Shown here one piece after another: positions 1 to 10,645 of a DNA stretch of 64,000 bases. Source of the stretch: Endomychus coccineus (lineage: Eukaryota > Arthropoda > Insecta > Coleoptera > Endomychidae); the NCBI GenBank assembly GCA_958510875.1, contig OY294070.1, positions 121,376,703-121,440,702 on the forward strand, written 5' to 3'. The notes beneath the pieces are model-generated. The model made no database searches, was not told the DNA's origin, and was given only the letters and a program-made list of their open reading frames with translations. Each line of letters starts with the position of its first letter. Positions within the stretch are counted from its first letter, which is position 1. Both the position numbers and the translations under genes were made by a program.

Positions 1-183
1 CAAAACCCAAAATCCCAGACAGTTGTCACTATCCAACCTGTTAAACCAAAACATTATCTATTGACTTCTAACACGAAACGTGTTTGCAGAGATTTTGCCA
101 TTGGAGCCGGGAAAAACTTTATCTTTCCTAAAAGAGCTAAAACTCACTGGTGTATTGTAAGACTGTACTGTGAAGGGGGATAA
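1..183 (+). other. Open reading frame running in from the left edge, unassigned
   Basis: Frame 1 is open for about 60 codons from the first base to a TAA at 181-183. It is rich in K, T and V and ends in a Cys-containing stretch (reading ...HWCIVRLYCEGG then stop). I do not recognise a family. It could be the end of a transposon ORF, an exon of the host gene, or chance. A GTAAGA at about 159 could serve as a splice donor. In sequence this AT-rich, 60 open codons is suggestive but not proof. Confidence 0.2.
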
Positions 184-1167
184 ATAGTTTTTTGAGGGCG
201 CAGGATACTTAACACCCCTTAACAATCTAATCCAGATATAGATTTAATGAAGTTATTAATTAGAGAATTTTTAATCTACCTGATCAGCAAATTAATACAA
301 TAATTATTGAGTGCTTACAAATAGTGTTTTTGATCATAAGTAATAATTTTTTCCAATTTTACATTCTTTCGATATGATCATCTCAAGTTTTCGGAACAGT
401 TAAGATCACAAAGAAATAGCATCCGCGACAGTATTTATTTATTAAGTTCTAATTATAATTATTATATTGATCTGAAAACAGATGATAACATCAACATAAG
501 TTCATTGTACCTTAACCCAACTACAGTAACCTCGAGTCGACTATAAAGTCAATACCAAGGACGTTGAAATGAAACTGTAAATATGTTTGGTGGCGAACGG
601 GATCAAGAAGTTGAAACCTTGTACCATTGATTAATCAATGCTTGTACGAAGCGATAGGCAACCAGTGAAACACAACTGTCTTCAAATAATCTAATTTTGT
701 TAAACATCTTGTTGAACAATTTATGGCTACTTAACGGCGCGTACGTACTTTTATCTGGAATTCTTATTGAAAATTCAAATGTTTATTCATTACTCAATTA
801 TAATTTTATAAAGGCTTGCATATTTTCATATACAGTACACACCTTAACAGCAGGATCCGATTATTTAAATGTTACAGGTGTTTCCATTGTGGAATGCTTT
901 GTTAATTTTAAAACGAATATGTTTCAATCTTCGTATCGAAGGACATATTTATAACTTTCGATGCATTTTACTCCGAAATACGTAGCGCTTCAATTGAAGC
1001 GAATGTTTTCAATATTTACAACGACATACATACAGAGTAGTAGTTAAAACTTAGGCGACGCAGAAAATTTCATTCGTTCTTTAATTCGCATATTAACAAT
1101 CATCACATGTTTTTTTTCTGATATGTCTTGTAATACGAAAAATAACCGTGCATCTATGGTAAAAAAA
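184..1167. other. Non-coding stretch, nothing recognised
   Basis: AT-rich sequence. The only ORF of note (697-954, +) has no recognisable motif and biased, random-looking composition. I see no repeat arms, tRNA or splice-consistent exon here. Confidence 0.5.
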
Positions 1168-4100
1168 ATGTCATTCAAATGCAGCTAGGCCTCTTCAGAA
1201 ATATGAGAGAACAAAAATCCTGAACTGTCTCTGTCTAGCCACCAGAAATTGAAGAGTGAGGTGAAGTACTTAAAGGGAAAGTCTACACATTAAGCTTTTG
1301 AACTAAGAGACTAGAGAAAGAACTCTCTGTCTCCTCTAGGACCAATTAATGGCGGACGGCGAGACTTTATCAGCTGCAAGTGGATGTAAACAAATCGTTC
1401 AGTGTTTTTCATGAACGTAACATAACATTAAGAACTTCTGTAACCTATTTAATGCACGTGATACGGGAAATTATGAATATTTCAAATAAAATTAGCTTTG
1501 CATTCAATAATAATGAAAGATCAGTATACTAACTTATTTGACTAAAATGCTGTTTCCCGCGCTTCTAATCATTCGATTGTTGGCGCCGCCCCGCGACTCC
1601 AATAGCATTAAAGACCAGTCGTGTCCAGACTTTCTAGATAAAGACTTTAGGGTGGGCGAGAAAAGCATCTATACGAGATATCGGAGAGTTAGATAATACA
1701 GCTCACAAAGACATATAAAACAACATCTCTATTCCCCTGTCTACAATCAGAGAATCTGGGACACCACAACTGAAAAGGTGTATCGGAACCTGATTCTGGA
1801 AACTAAGTTGCAAAGAAGTCTTAGCGGAAAATAATAGTTTAAAGTCTTGGATATGTAGAGACTCAACCTATCATATTTAAACCAGTCCTGGCATATCAGC
1901 TAACAATAAATCAAACTGATCGTAATCAGGCTCCACTTGCATCATCTGCAAACATAACTAGCTTTGCCTCTGGTATATTTTGGGGAAGATCATACATCAT
2001 CATGAAATATTGAAACTCTATTTGTTCCAACTCCAACAGAAATAGTTAACATGAAATTACTCTCTTATGTCTTGTTATATGAGTGAAGTAGATGGTTTTT
2101 GCATAATACAAAATAAGAGTTTTAAAAAGTTTTAAATTCACGTACCGCTCTTTACATCAGCAAATGATAAGCAATTAAGTTGTTTTTTATCTGAGATTCA
2201 CTGTAGGTGAACCGCAAAAATATCTACGGTTAATGCATACTAAATTGTTCATTATTCAAAAGCATTAAGATTCAGGCCAGAGATTATTGTTTGTGCAATC
2301 TCCTTTATATCTTTATTTATCTGATTGAATTGTCAGCTACAGCGCTACAGGAGGAGAAAACAACCTTGAATAGTGAAGCTCCATATAGTGTGATACATAT
2401 TGTTTAATATTCTTTTACGATTCACAAAAAATAACCGAATTAAAAGTTTGAAACCACAGTACTTGCATTGAATCTGACGCATACAGCGAGAAATCCTGGT
2501 CTTCCATGTGGCAAACTGGAACTATATCTGAAACTGACGATTTTTCATAATTACAGTTGATGGCTCATAATTGATTCCGAAGAGAAATCATTATCATGGT
2601 GTTAGCACAAGTGGAGGAAAATTATTTACCAAAGATTTCCAAATTTAGAAGTTAGTTATTTGGTACTTTATATTGATAAAAATATAGGGTATGAGCTAAG
2701 ATTTTGGAGTCTTCAAAGATGAGATCATGGTGATAAGTGCGAAACTTAATATTTGTCAATCCCCGTAACGTTAACACCGAACATGTTTTGACTGTTGTCG
2801 ATCAACCCGCAAAGTAATCAAACGGCGTTATGACACAATATTGAGACTTGCTGGGTGGATTATACAAAACTGCACTAGAATGCATTCCATAGATTTTCTC
2901 TATTTTCCTTTTACATTGGTCCACGGGTGTTCCTACTTCTTTGGCGATCTCCATCCACGCATAATGATCTCAATTTGGTTGAAATAACCGAGATTGAAGA
3001 ACCCAAACGAAACTAAAACCGGGAAATGCAGAAACAAATGATGCATTATAATTATTAAGCATAATCCGAACAAACGTCCTCGCCAGTGACCTTTCCTTTG
3101 GTTGACTGACGTTAAAATGGAAAAGGAAATGACTTCACGTTGAGGCTTGAAAAACTACGGTTACTGCACACACAATTGAATAATACTCCATCTACTCGTA
3201 TAATGAACTACTTCCTTGATGCATTTCGTATTGCGAAATTTGTAAATGAAAACTGGCAATTTTTATGCATAATGTCGCTCATTAACTTCCGCTCTGACTG
3301 AAGCAATAGCTGCATTATTCGGTCTAAATATTCTACATGTTGTAATGTTTCAATCATAATTGAACCACTAGAACTATTGATGAACAACTTTTTTTACTAT
3401 TTATGTAAACCTTGGACTAAATGAATAGATATCATTATCAAATGTTTCCCTCTCTTCTCGGTTGAAATTTTTGATGATCAATTTGAATTATTGATTCCAA
3501 AAGTGTTCCTATATTAGGAATATTGTAAATGTTATGTTAAATGTACTGTATAAGATCAGATATATCCCAGATTGATTCTAGAATTGAATCTTGTTGTTCT
3601 TTTTGTTAATTTTATTTAAGCTAAAACTGTTCTTGTTGGTTATGTTGTTGCTTACAAAATTGTTATTATTCGTTGCTATCTTGATTGATATGTGCTATAT
3701 AATAAATGAATAGGAAACATAGAATAAAGAAGAAATAAAGTTGTGGTATCCCACATTCTCTGATTGTAGACAAGGGAATAGAGATGTTGTCTTATCTGTC
3801 TTTGTGAGCTGTATTATCAAACTCTTCGATATCTCGTATAGATGGGGTTACAGCTTTTCTCGCCCAACCTTAAGTCTTTATCTAGAAAGTCTGGACACGA
3901 CTGGTCTTTAATGCTATTGGAGTCGCGGGGCGGCGCCAACAATCGAATGATTAGAAGCGCGGGAAACAGCATTTTAATCAAATAAGTTTCTATTATTATT
4001 GAATGCAAGCTAATTTTACTGGAAATATTTATAAATTACCATATCACGTGCATTAAATAGGTTACAGAAGTTCTTAATGCTGTGTTACGTTCATAAAAAA

Positions 4101-4290
4101 CACTGAACCATTTGTTTACGTCCCCATGCAGCTGCTAAAGTCTGGCCGTCCGCCATCAATTGGTCCGAGAGAAGACAGATAGTGCTCTCTCTTGTCTCTT
4201 AGTTCAAGAGCATGATGTTTGACTCTAGACTTTCCATATCAAGTTCTCTTCAAGTTCTGAGGAGGCCCTAGCTACATTTTGAATGACATT
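1168..4290. mobile_element. 3.1-kb element with very long terminal inverted repeats (foldback-like)
   Basis: About 1168-1770 matches the reverse complement of about 3742-4290. Matching pairs include AATGTCATTCAAA at the left tip with TTTGAATGACATT at the right tip, a GCGGGAAACAGCATTTTA block on both sides, and the CTCTGATTGTAGACA block at the inner edge. The two arms differ by scattered substitutions and small indels, so the insertion is not recent. The 2-kb core (1771-3741) has no ORF with recognisable transposase motifs, so the element is non-autonomous. I could not define a clean target-site duplication. The superfamily is unknown; a foldback element or long-TIR MITE fits best. Confidence 0.75.
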
Positions 4291-4390
4291 TCTCCATACC
4301 ATACATGCACATTTATTTCTCATATTACAACAAGATATAGAAAGAAACATAGTCACACTCAATACACACCAAGCGCCATTAAAACTAAAC

Positions 4391-4480
4391 GATACTGTCG
4401 TATGCTACGTCTCTTCTCCAAACCTTTTGTTGATGACGTCACACTGACGTTTATACTCTGCGTTCAGACCTTGTACTATA
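4391..4480 (+). repeat. Short dispersed repeat shared with 37885-37975
   Basis: The block around TTTTGTTGATGACGTCACAC resembles 37910-37935 (TTTTGTTGATGATGCCACAC), with similar flanks on both sides (CTCTTCTCCAA against CTCTACTCCAA, then a GCGTTCAG block). Roughly 70% alike by eye. Its origin is unknown. Confidence 0.45.
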
Positions 4481-4751
4481 AAGTACAAGCTGCGATAGAA
4501 GTAATGCTGTGTCTCCTATTTTACAACTTTTACGTAGAGGGAGTTGATACAGCATCTGAATTACATTTGAATTCAAGCAGACAGAACATTAGAGAGTTCA
4601 AGTTGGGGGAACTTTAGCCAAAGATTCAGCATTGAAGAGACCCCTTTGAATAATGAGAGCTATGAACACATTGGGGCCGTCCCATATAGAAGGGGTATAT
4701 TAAAGACTAAGTACTCTGACCAATAGGTCATCCTCCCAAATCAATCCATTA

Positions 4752-5175
4752 TTAAAGATATATTGGGTTCGCATGAGTCATGAAATTGCGGCTTGTTTGG
4801 GAGTGCAGGGAGATCCTAGCTGAACTAGCCATAAGGACGGAAATTCCAGCTAGTGTGGGTACCAGTACACTTTGACGTGAAAGGAACGCTCGAAAACCCT
4901 TCTTTCTATGTGCAGAACAGGCATCAAACTGGTCGCAGGACTCATTACAGGCCACTTCCATATGCACAGACATCTACAATTAATGAGTATTGTTGATGAC
5001 CCAAGTTGTAGTAGATGCGAAGAGACGGATGAAACTGTCTCTCATATCCTAGTAGAATATCCAGCACTGGCTTCTCTTAGGCTACAACACGACTTGTTCG
5101 CTCTCGTTTTTATTAATTCACAAGAAATTGATTCATCCTACTATCTAAGTTTCTCTCAGGAGATATAAGAGCATT
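4752..5175 (+). pseudogene. LINE ORF2 C-terminal remnant with zinc-knuckle tail
   Basis: The + strand reading 4908-5168 gives LVAGLITGHFHMHRH and then a CSRCEETDETVSHIL block. This is the C..C...H.(L) zinc-knuckle that follows the RNase H domain in R1/Jockey/I-type non-LTR retrotransposons. It lacks the reverse transcriptase and most of RNase H, and upstream frames are interrupted. A related, longer copy on the same strand lies at 31.7-33.0 kb. It is a dead 3' fragment. Confidence 0.65.
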
Positions 5176-6088
5176 CCAGATTGATAAACACATCTGTTCT
5201 CAAGTTGCATGTTGGTGTAGATATGATGACAAATTTGTTTGTGTTACAGCAACATGATCAATAAATTAAAACTGTATCCTCTTTCATTTCACCATGGAAA
5301 ATGTTTACTTCCAATTCTCGGTGTCTTACTTTACCGACAAGCTTAGCGCAATCTCTATACCCAAAACCCTGTTTGAAAACAGTTTGTCGTAAATCCAGAG
5401 CAACCAGAACACTTACTGTCCGATTTGAACCACCATTCATCTGTCCCATAGTTTCTCCTAAAACAATATTCGAAAAGCCCTATAGCTTTGATGCTCTTAA
5501 GCGATATCATCCATGAGCTATTTCAAAAATCCTCAAAAAACATAATACATCTACCATGCTTCTCGAATCGACCCAATAAATTTACTTGCGGTAAAGTCTT
5601 CATTGGTGAAACGGATTGTAAAGTGTCAATGTTTTGAAATAGCAACTTTATTATAATGTTTGATGTTAATGGTGGGTAGCTATGCACTCTATTCACTCTA
5701 TGCATCTGCGGAACATGAGGTTGACATCGATCATTGAATTTGTTTTGAGATAACGTAATCTTAACATCAGCTACTTATATCTCTCAAAAAAGCTACACCT
5801 ATCTATTGAATAGATGTTTTTCTGTCAAAAATTTTTCTAAAAACTTATTATTGCAATTTTGGTGAGTAAAATAAAAAGGTCACCACCATCCCTCTACCCC
5901 GGGTCTTTTCAGCTGCAAGATTGACAAATGAAATCCTCAGAAGTTCTCAAGTCGTCACAGATTATTAGCATATACAGAGTTGTCGATTTTTCAATAATTT
6001 CTATAGCATAAGGTTCAGAGAAAGAATTCTAAAAACAAAAATTTGTTGTATTGTCTCTATATTCTCAAAAGTTAATTTTTTGTTACAG
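5176..6088. other. Upstream intron sequence, nothing firmly recognised
   Basis: It ends in a polypyrimidine tract and TGTTACAG acceptor at 6081-6088. Around 5258-5516 both strands carry 60-70 codon open frames. The minus one (5258-5449) has protein-like composition but no motif I know, and it may be another transposon scrap. Confidence 0.4.
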
Positions 6089-6258
6089 AGGAATGGATCA
6101 GCAAGAAGAAAACAGAAGTAACCAATACGAAACAGATAGAAACTAGAGTGAAAAGACAAGTGGTGTTAGAAGATGGCAAAGTTGTGGAAGATACCGGGCC
6201 GATGGTCACTACCAATACTACTGAAGACACCGAAACGCAAGAGCATCATCAAACTGAA
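6089..6258 (+). CDS. Internal exon of an unnamed multi-exon gene (first in window)
   Basis: The acceptor TGTTACAG ends at 6088 and the donor GTAAGA starts at 6259. The exon begins with two bases that complete a codon from an upstream exon not found here, then encodes 56 residues starting EWISKKKTEV and ending EHHQTE. The peptide is hydrophilic and rich in T, E and K, with a V-LEDGK-VVEDTG core, and is probably disordered. It ends in phase 0, matching the start of the exon at 8160. No membrane segment or signal peptide is seen. The regular codon structure in otherwise stop-rich DNA, plus correct phase joining to five more exons, argues for a real gene. The family was not identified. Confidence 0.82.
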
Positions 6259-6608
6259 GTAAGAACTAGTTTTCATGCTTTATTCGGCTTATTGAAAATT
6301 GTCTGAAGAATATTTTTTCCGTTCATAAATATATTTTGTTAATTATGAGCGGAGTGCACGCATGAAATTTTATTTTATAAAATATCAACCAAATGTTTTT
6401 CCCATTTATCGGGTAATAATATCTATCAAAAATTATTAATATCAATACTAAGTATAGATGGATCTGCATGGTTCATATTCCATTTCTCTGATTAATTAGC
6501 AGACAAAATATTTGAGTTGTGCGTGAACCGTTGGGCGGAAATGGGTTACTAGAGACCATACTAAACTATGGAATTGCGTATTGGAGAAGATGTTCCAAAC
6601 CTTGTGTA

Positions 6609-7878
6609 CGAGAGCAAGGTAAAAAATCCCTGATAAATAAAACAGATGGAACCACAATCGGATATCCAAAATGACATTTGTCATGCATCTTTAACTAGAA
6701 CGCATTCAAAATTTCTGACTGATATGTCGTTCAGTTCTGTTTTGACCAGAGAGATGTTACGCGAGCGACTATTTACGTGACCGGGTTTAAGATATATAAT
6801 CCGTATGGTGGGGGGATTTTACGTAGATGGTTATAATTGCATAAAACACAATCAGAACCCATTTTTTCAAACAAAATAAATGAAAAAAAATTTTTAAACA
6901 AAATATTGTTGATTTATAAAGCCCAGAGATGATAAAACCAGGCGCGAGCGTGAGGTGAAATTCAGTAAGAAGCAGAGAGAAACATCTCTCTGGTAAGAAG
7001 CAGAGAGGTCTCTGTTAAGAAGAGGGTAGAATCTCGTAGCTTAACCTCGGTCATTTATTAAACATTGCATTTATGGCGCTAGCGCACTCTAACATCTCTC
7101 TAGTTTTGACCCCCATGGAGAGCAAGCTACCTTGAACATTTTTGTAAACATGGAAAAAACAATACGCAAACCGAAGCATCGCTTGTTAAACATTGTGAGG
7201 ACTCTTAACCATCAATTGGATTTACTGATTTTCGTCATTGGACGCCGAACGTTCTGGTCGTCCAATTGAAGTTACAATGCCAGAAATGGTCAATAAAATC
7301 TGTGGTATGATATTGGATGATCGGCGAGTTGAAGTGCTCGAGATTGCTACGGCTATGGGCATCTCAACCAAACGGATACGGAACATTTTGCATACATTTT
7401 TGAATATGAAAAAGCTATCTTCCATATGGGTGTCACATTTGCTCTCTGATGACAACAAGCGCGTCCGTGTGATAACTAGGTAATCGATATGGACGATACC
7501 GTGTGCATCCTAAAAAACTGTCGCCATGACCGACAAACCCACTTTAGCCTTTTTCGGCTTCATTTCGCCAGGATAAGTCCACTGTTTCGACTGTTCTTTG
7601 GTCTCTGGTGTGTTGTAATGGATCCATGTTTCGTCCACGGTTACGAAACGGAGCAAAAAGTCCTTCTTATCGCGCTTGAACACCAAACACTCCTTTGAAG
7701 TTATCACCCGGTCGCGTTTGTTGTCAACAGAGAGCAAATGTGGTACCCATCTGGCAGGATAGCTTTTTGATATTCAAAAATTTATGCAAAATGTTCCGTA
7801 CCCACACAAATATCACATGGGAAATCCGATTGTGGCGCCATCTGTTTTATTTTTCAGGAAATTTTCACCTTGCCCTTG
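6609..7878. mobile_element. mariner element with inverted transposase halves
   Basis: The ends are inverted repeats: the left starts CGAGAGCAAGGTAAAAAATC at 6609 and the right ends with CACCTTGCCCTTG at 7878. Each is flanked by TA (6607-6608 and 7879-7880), the mariner target site. Both TIRs carry AAAACAGATGG. Inside, the + strand 7130-7480 encodes the N-terminal helix-turn-helix half (SGRPIEVTMPE..., ILDDRRVEV). The minus strand 7510-7737 encodes the first catalytic region (TVDETWIHYNTPETKEQSKQ). The two halves therefore point toward each other, so the element cannot make a transposase. It is interrupted by a MITE at 6747-7102. Confidence 0.85.
6747..7102. mobile_element. hAT-like MITE nested in the mariner
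   Basis: A 356-bp insertion with termini CAGAGAGATGTTA (6747-6759) and TAACATCTCTCTA (7090-7102), a 13-bp inverted repeat with one mismatch. It is flanked by the 8-bp duplication GTTTTGAC (6739-6746 and 7103-7110). An 8-bp duplication and CAG-type ends point to hAT. The related mariner at 25518 reads uninterrupted through the equivalent site, supporting the insertion boundaries. It has no coding capacity. Internally it has several AAGCAGAGAG repeats near 6970-7020. Confidence 0.75.
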
Positions 7879-8159
7879 TACAATATATATGTATTTCAGA
7901 TCGTTCAGCCAAATCACGCTTGACCCAATAAATAGTTGGCAGTCTATTGTAGATGCATATGACTGGGAGAGGGAAACTATTGAATCCCCTGAACCAAGGT
8001 TCACAACATTCTATAACTTTAATTGTATCAAATTGTTGACCGAACAATGCGCCATGAATTAGTTCATTCTAAACTTAATGAACATTTCACATCTAGAATT
8101 GTAATAAATTTAAAATGTCTGAATTAAGAGGATTATACCAATTTTTTTGTGTCCAACAG

Positions 8160-8369
8160 TTACGAAAATTGGGAGACGACGAAGTCGACGGCAACATGGC
8201 AGTCGAAGGAAGTCCTTCAACAACAATCGATAAGACCAAATGGACCCCCACTCCGAATCCAGAAGGTTTGGTCAGAGAGGTTAAAGAACGAAGGGTGTTA
8301 TCTAGAGAAGAGACAGAAGAAGTTAAAGAGACGGAAGATGTTCAGCATTTAGGAAATATAACCGATGAG
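8160..8369 (+). CDS. Exon 2 in window of the unnamed gene
   Basis: The acceptor GTCCAACAG ends at 8159 and the donor GTGCGT begins at 8370. The exon encodes exactly 70 codons in phase 0 to phase 0, from LRKLGDDEVDGN to HLGNITDE. It is acidic and lysine-rich (REVKERRVLSREETEEVKET), probably helical or disordered. A competing frame (67 residues, from 8149) is shorter, includes intron bases and hits a stop inside the exon, so it was not used. The next coding exon is not found until 39234, across a 30.9-kb intron packed with transposons. A small exon of a multiple of three bases could be missed in between. Confidence 0.82.
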
Positions 8370-8964
8370 GTGCGTATCAATTATAAGTTTTGGAAATATC
8401 ACGATGAACATCAAAAAATGTTGATTAAGTATTATACACGGTTGATTTTTACGATATATTGCATAGAGCATTGACACTTTGTAAAGTATATTGTATCGAA
8501 AGAGGTTGCGCGATATAAGCTCTGAGAATAAAAGCGGTTGAATATTATTCATTATTTAATGAAGATTCTACACAAAACTGTCCAGTTAATCATTCTTATA
8601 AATTCGACAGATGTATTGATTGGACATAGCAAACTTAAAACATCCTGCTTTGTAGTGAACAAAGTTTGCGTAGAGAATTTTTGGGTCAATTAGAATATTC
8701 GAAGGTACACAAAGCTATCGTTTTTCGTCAGTCACTTGCTGCCATTCTATTTGATTAATATTGAGCCAAGCTGAAGAGGTATTGATTAATTCCTTGAACA
8801 GATGTATCAGCACCGTTACCTTGCGTTATGACACGTTCTCATATAAACTTTAATTTAAAATTGAATTATGCACAACTGAAATCACAGATGACCGTAATGC
8901 TAATTATCGATAATTGATTCTCCACAGACATGATTTTGTAAGATCTATTCGGTTTAATGATCCC

Positions 8965-9105
8965 GTCGAAATGAGACAAATTTGGAGTCTCGTCTCACCT
9001 GGATTTTTCTCGACTATGGGGTCGAGACGAGATAAAACCAGTCGAGGCAAGACAAGATATGTCGAGACGCCTTTTCGAGTCTCGATTTTTTATTGTACTT
9101 TATAG
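8965..9105. repeat. GAGAC-rich dispersed repeat, copy 1
   Basis: Dense in the alternating motif TCGAGAC/GTCTCGA (for example GTCGAGACGAGATAAAACCA near 9020). The same sequence type recurs at 9340-9385, 10450-10540, 53555-53670 and 57050-57182. The 53.6-kb copy also shares downstream sequence (TATAGCTGTCATT against TATAGCTGTTATT), so these are copies of one element and not independent simple repeats. Element type unknown. Confidence 0.6.
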
Positions 9106-9189
9106 CTGTCATTCTCAATTGCTAAAGTGGAATATTTCTATGATAGGAAAAAATATATAGTACTATATGAGTCAAGCACGGCGAGATTA

Positions 9190-9320
9190 CAAAACTTCTA
9201 CAGGAGACTTCCTATCAGAAGCGTTTCATCTCCCTTGCGTGGAAGGGCGTCTTGTGCCTATTCGTTTCCTGCAATTTCTTTATGTCCTGGGTGCCAGTGG
9301 CGGATTTTCCATTATTAATG
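9190..9320 (-). pseudogene. R1-like LINE RNase H fragment
   Basis: The minus strand reads HWHPGHKEIAGNE, the C-terminal RNase H block (W-PGH-I-GNE) of non-LTR retrotransposons, followed by an ARKG-like segment. The same module recurs at 9405-9490 and 10640-10720 on the same strand, so three fragments of one family lie within 1.5 kb. Confidence 0.6.
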
Positions 9321-9339
9321 TTTCATAACTAAGGTATAA

Positions 9340-9385
9340 AAGTCAAGATAAGTCGAGCCGAGGTCTTTGTCTCGTCCTTGTCCGT
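9340..9385. repeat. GAGAC-rich dispersed repeat, short copy
   Basis: AAGATAAGTCGAGCCGAGG followed by TCTTTGTCTCGTCC closely matches 10452-10490. It is a truncated copy of the GAGAC-rich family. Confidence 0.5.
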
Positions 9386-9404
9386 AAACTCCTGGCAAAA
9401 GTGT

Positions 9405-9490
9405 TCCGGTTCTATCAGAAGCGTTTAAGCTCAATTGCGTGCAAGGACGTCGTGTGACTATTCATTTCCCTCAATTTCTTTAAGACTCAT
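9405..9490 (-). pseudogene. R1-like LINE RNase H fragment, second
   Basis: The minus strand carries KEIEGNE, followed by sequence matching the fragment at 9190-9320 (shared TCTATCAGAAGCGTTT on the + strand). It is too short to be functional. Confidence 0.5.
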
Positions 9491-9711
9491 TTTCATATAT
9501 GGTACGCGAAAAAAACTGAGATATTCTCTTGGCATAGATATCTCGATATCTGTGTCGATAAAAACTGAAGAGCAGATCCTTCTGTAACCATCGTTTGTGG
9601 AAAATGAAAATAATACGCAGTTTATGGTTTGAGGATTTGCTCCTAAACAGACAAACATATGCACACGCAAGTCTCATAAACAAATTAAAATTCATAATTG
9701 CGGATGGATGA

Positions 9712-9962
9712 CAGGGGCGGATCTAGTCCAAGTTTGGTGGGTAGAGTAATTTTCACGAATTACAAAATCTTACATATATTATTTATGAGAAATAAAAATT
9801 TCACAATGATATCGAAGGAATTTATTGCAAAAATAAAACCAATGGATGATGATCTCATCTAAAGCTTCGCTGATTCTTCGATAATTTCTTAGTACTTTAT
9901 ACAATATACAACACATTGGTGATGAGTGAATTTTGCCAATCTCCTCCTCGAATCCGTCCCTG
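9712..9962. mobile_element. Small hAT-like MITE (251 bp)
   Basis: Ends CAGGGGCGGATCTAG at 9712 and CGAATCCGTCCCTG at 9962 are imperfect inverted repeats of the CAGGG-CGGAT type common in hAT elements. It is AT-rich inside with no ORF. I could not see a matching 8-bp duplication at the flanks, so boundaries and class are tentative. Confidence 0.5.
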
Positions 9963-9999
9963 ATTGACACCCATCTAAACCTATATTCTTCATATGGTA

Positions 10000-10140
10000 G
10001 TAATCCCTTATTTGCATTACTAATACCAAATTGTATTCAAACATGCACATTTTGTTTCCTGATTCAGTTTACTCTGATGATGGTAGCTAAAAGGTCCTAG
10101 TGGATTTCGTACTTAATAATGCCACATTCTTCAATTAACC
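10000..10140 (+). repeat. Penelope-like element 3' tail fragment (family 2)
   Basis: It resembles the 3' tail seen at 33350-33545, 44650-44840 and 52770-52960: a GTAATCCCTTATTTGCATTA block, ATTCAAACATGCACATTTTG, then CTGATGATGGTAGCTAAAAGG. A minus-strand tail piece lies at 10560-10645, so this may be another inverted pair with the LINE and GAGAC repeats between. Confidence 0.5.
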
Positions 10141-10449
10141 TCTCATAAGCAGCTTCTTCATATTTCGATCATGATAATCTTTAAATGTCGTCCGCTACTA
10201 ATTGCAAAAGTCAAGCATGTTGGGTTTCGACAACATCTCCTACGTTGGGTCAACTCCTCTTTGGAGAATCGGAATTATTCTGTAAAAATAAAATCATCAC
10301 ACATCGTCACGATAACTGTCGTTAGTGGAGTACCACAGCATTCGGTACTCGGGCCTGTATTTTCAATATATTCATCGAAACAAGCAAGTATTCAGCACCT
10401 ATTGTCGAAAATAAGCTAATTTAGGCGACAGCATTCTCTCATCACTAAC

Positions 10450-10540
10450 TAAGGTCAAGGTAAGTCGAGACAGGATCTTTGTCTCGTCGAGACGAAATAA
10501 GGAATGTTGTCTCGAGATCGAGACGTTTCGCGGTGTCACT
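10450..10540. repeat. GAGAC-rich dispersed repeat, copy 3
   Basis: AAGGTAAGTCGAGACAGG, GTCTCGTCGAGACGAAATAA and CTCGAGATCGAGACG match the copy at 57050-57182, including the shared GAAATAAGGAAT/GAGATAAGGAAT block. The ends TCACTAACT and TGTCACTAATT may be its termini. Confidence 0.5.
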
Positions 10541-10559
10541 AATTCGGTTGGATCTACTG

Positions 10560-10645
10560 TGGATAAACTATAACACTATAAATAAGAAACAATCAACCTT
10601 AACCACTGAAAATACTGAGAACCATCATCATTATAGTAAGTCAAA
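10560..10645 (-). repeat. Penelope-like element 3' tail fragment (family 2, minus)
   Basis: CTGTGGATAAACTATAACAC, AAGAAACAATCAACC and ACCATCATCATTATAGTAA match the minus-oriented tail at 43110-43225. It is only the terminal part, with no coding sequence. Confidence 0.45.

Noticed and set aside
4279..4617. 112-codon + ORF
   Set aside because: It begins inside the terminal inverted repeat of the 1168-4290 element and has no motif; probably chance.
8149..8352. 67-codon ORF overlapping exon 2
   Set aside because: A different frame; it starts in the intron and stops inside the exon. The chosen frame joins the exons on both sides in phase.
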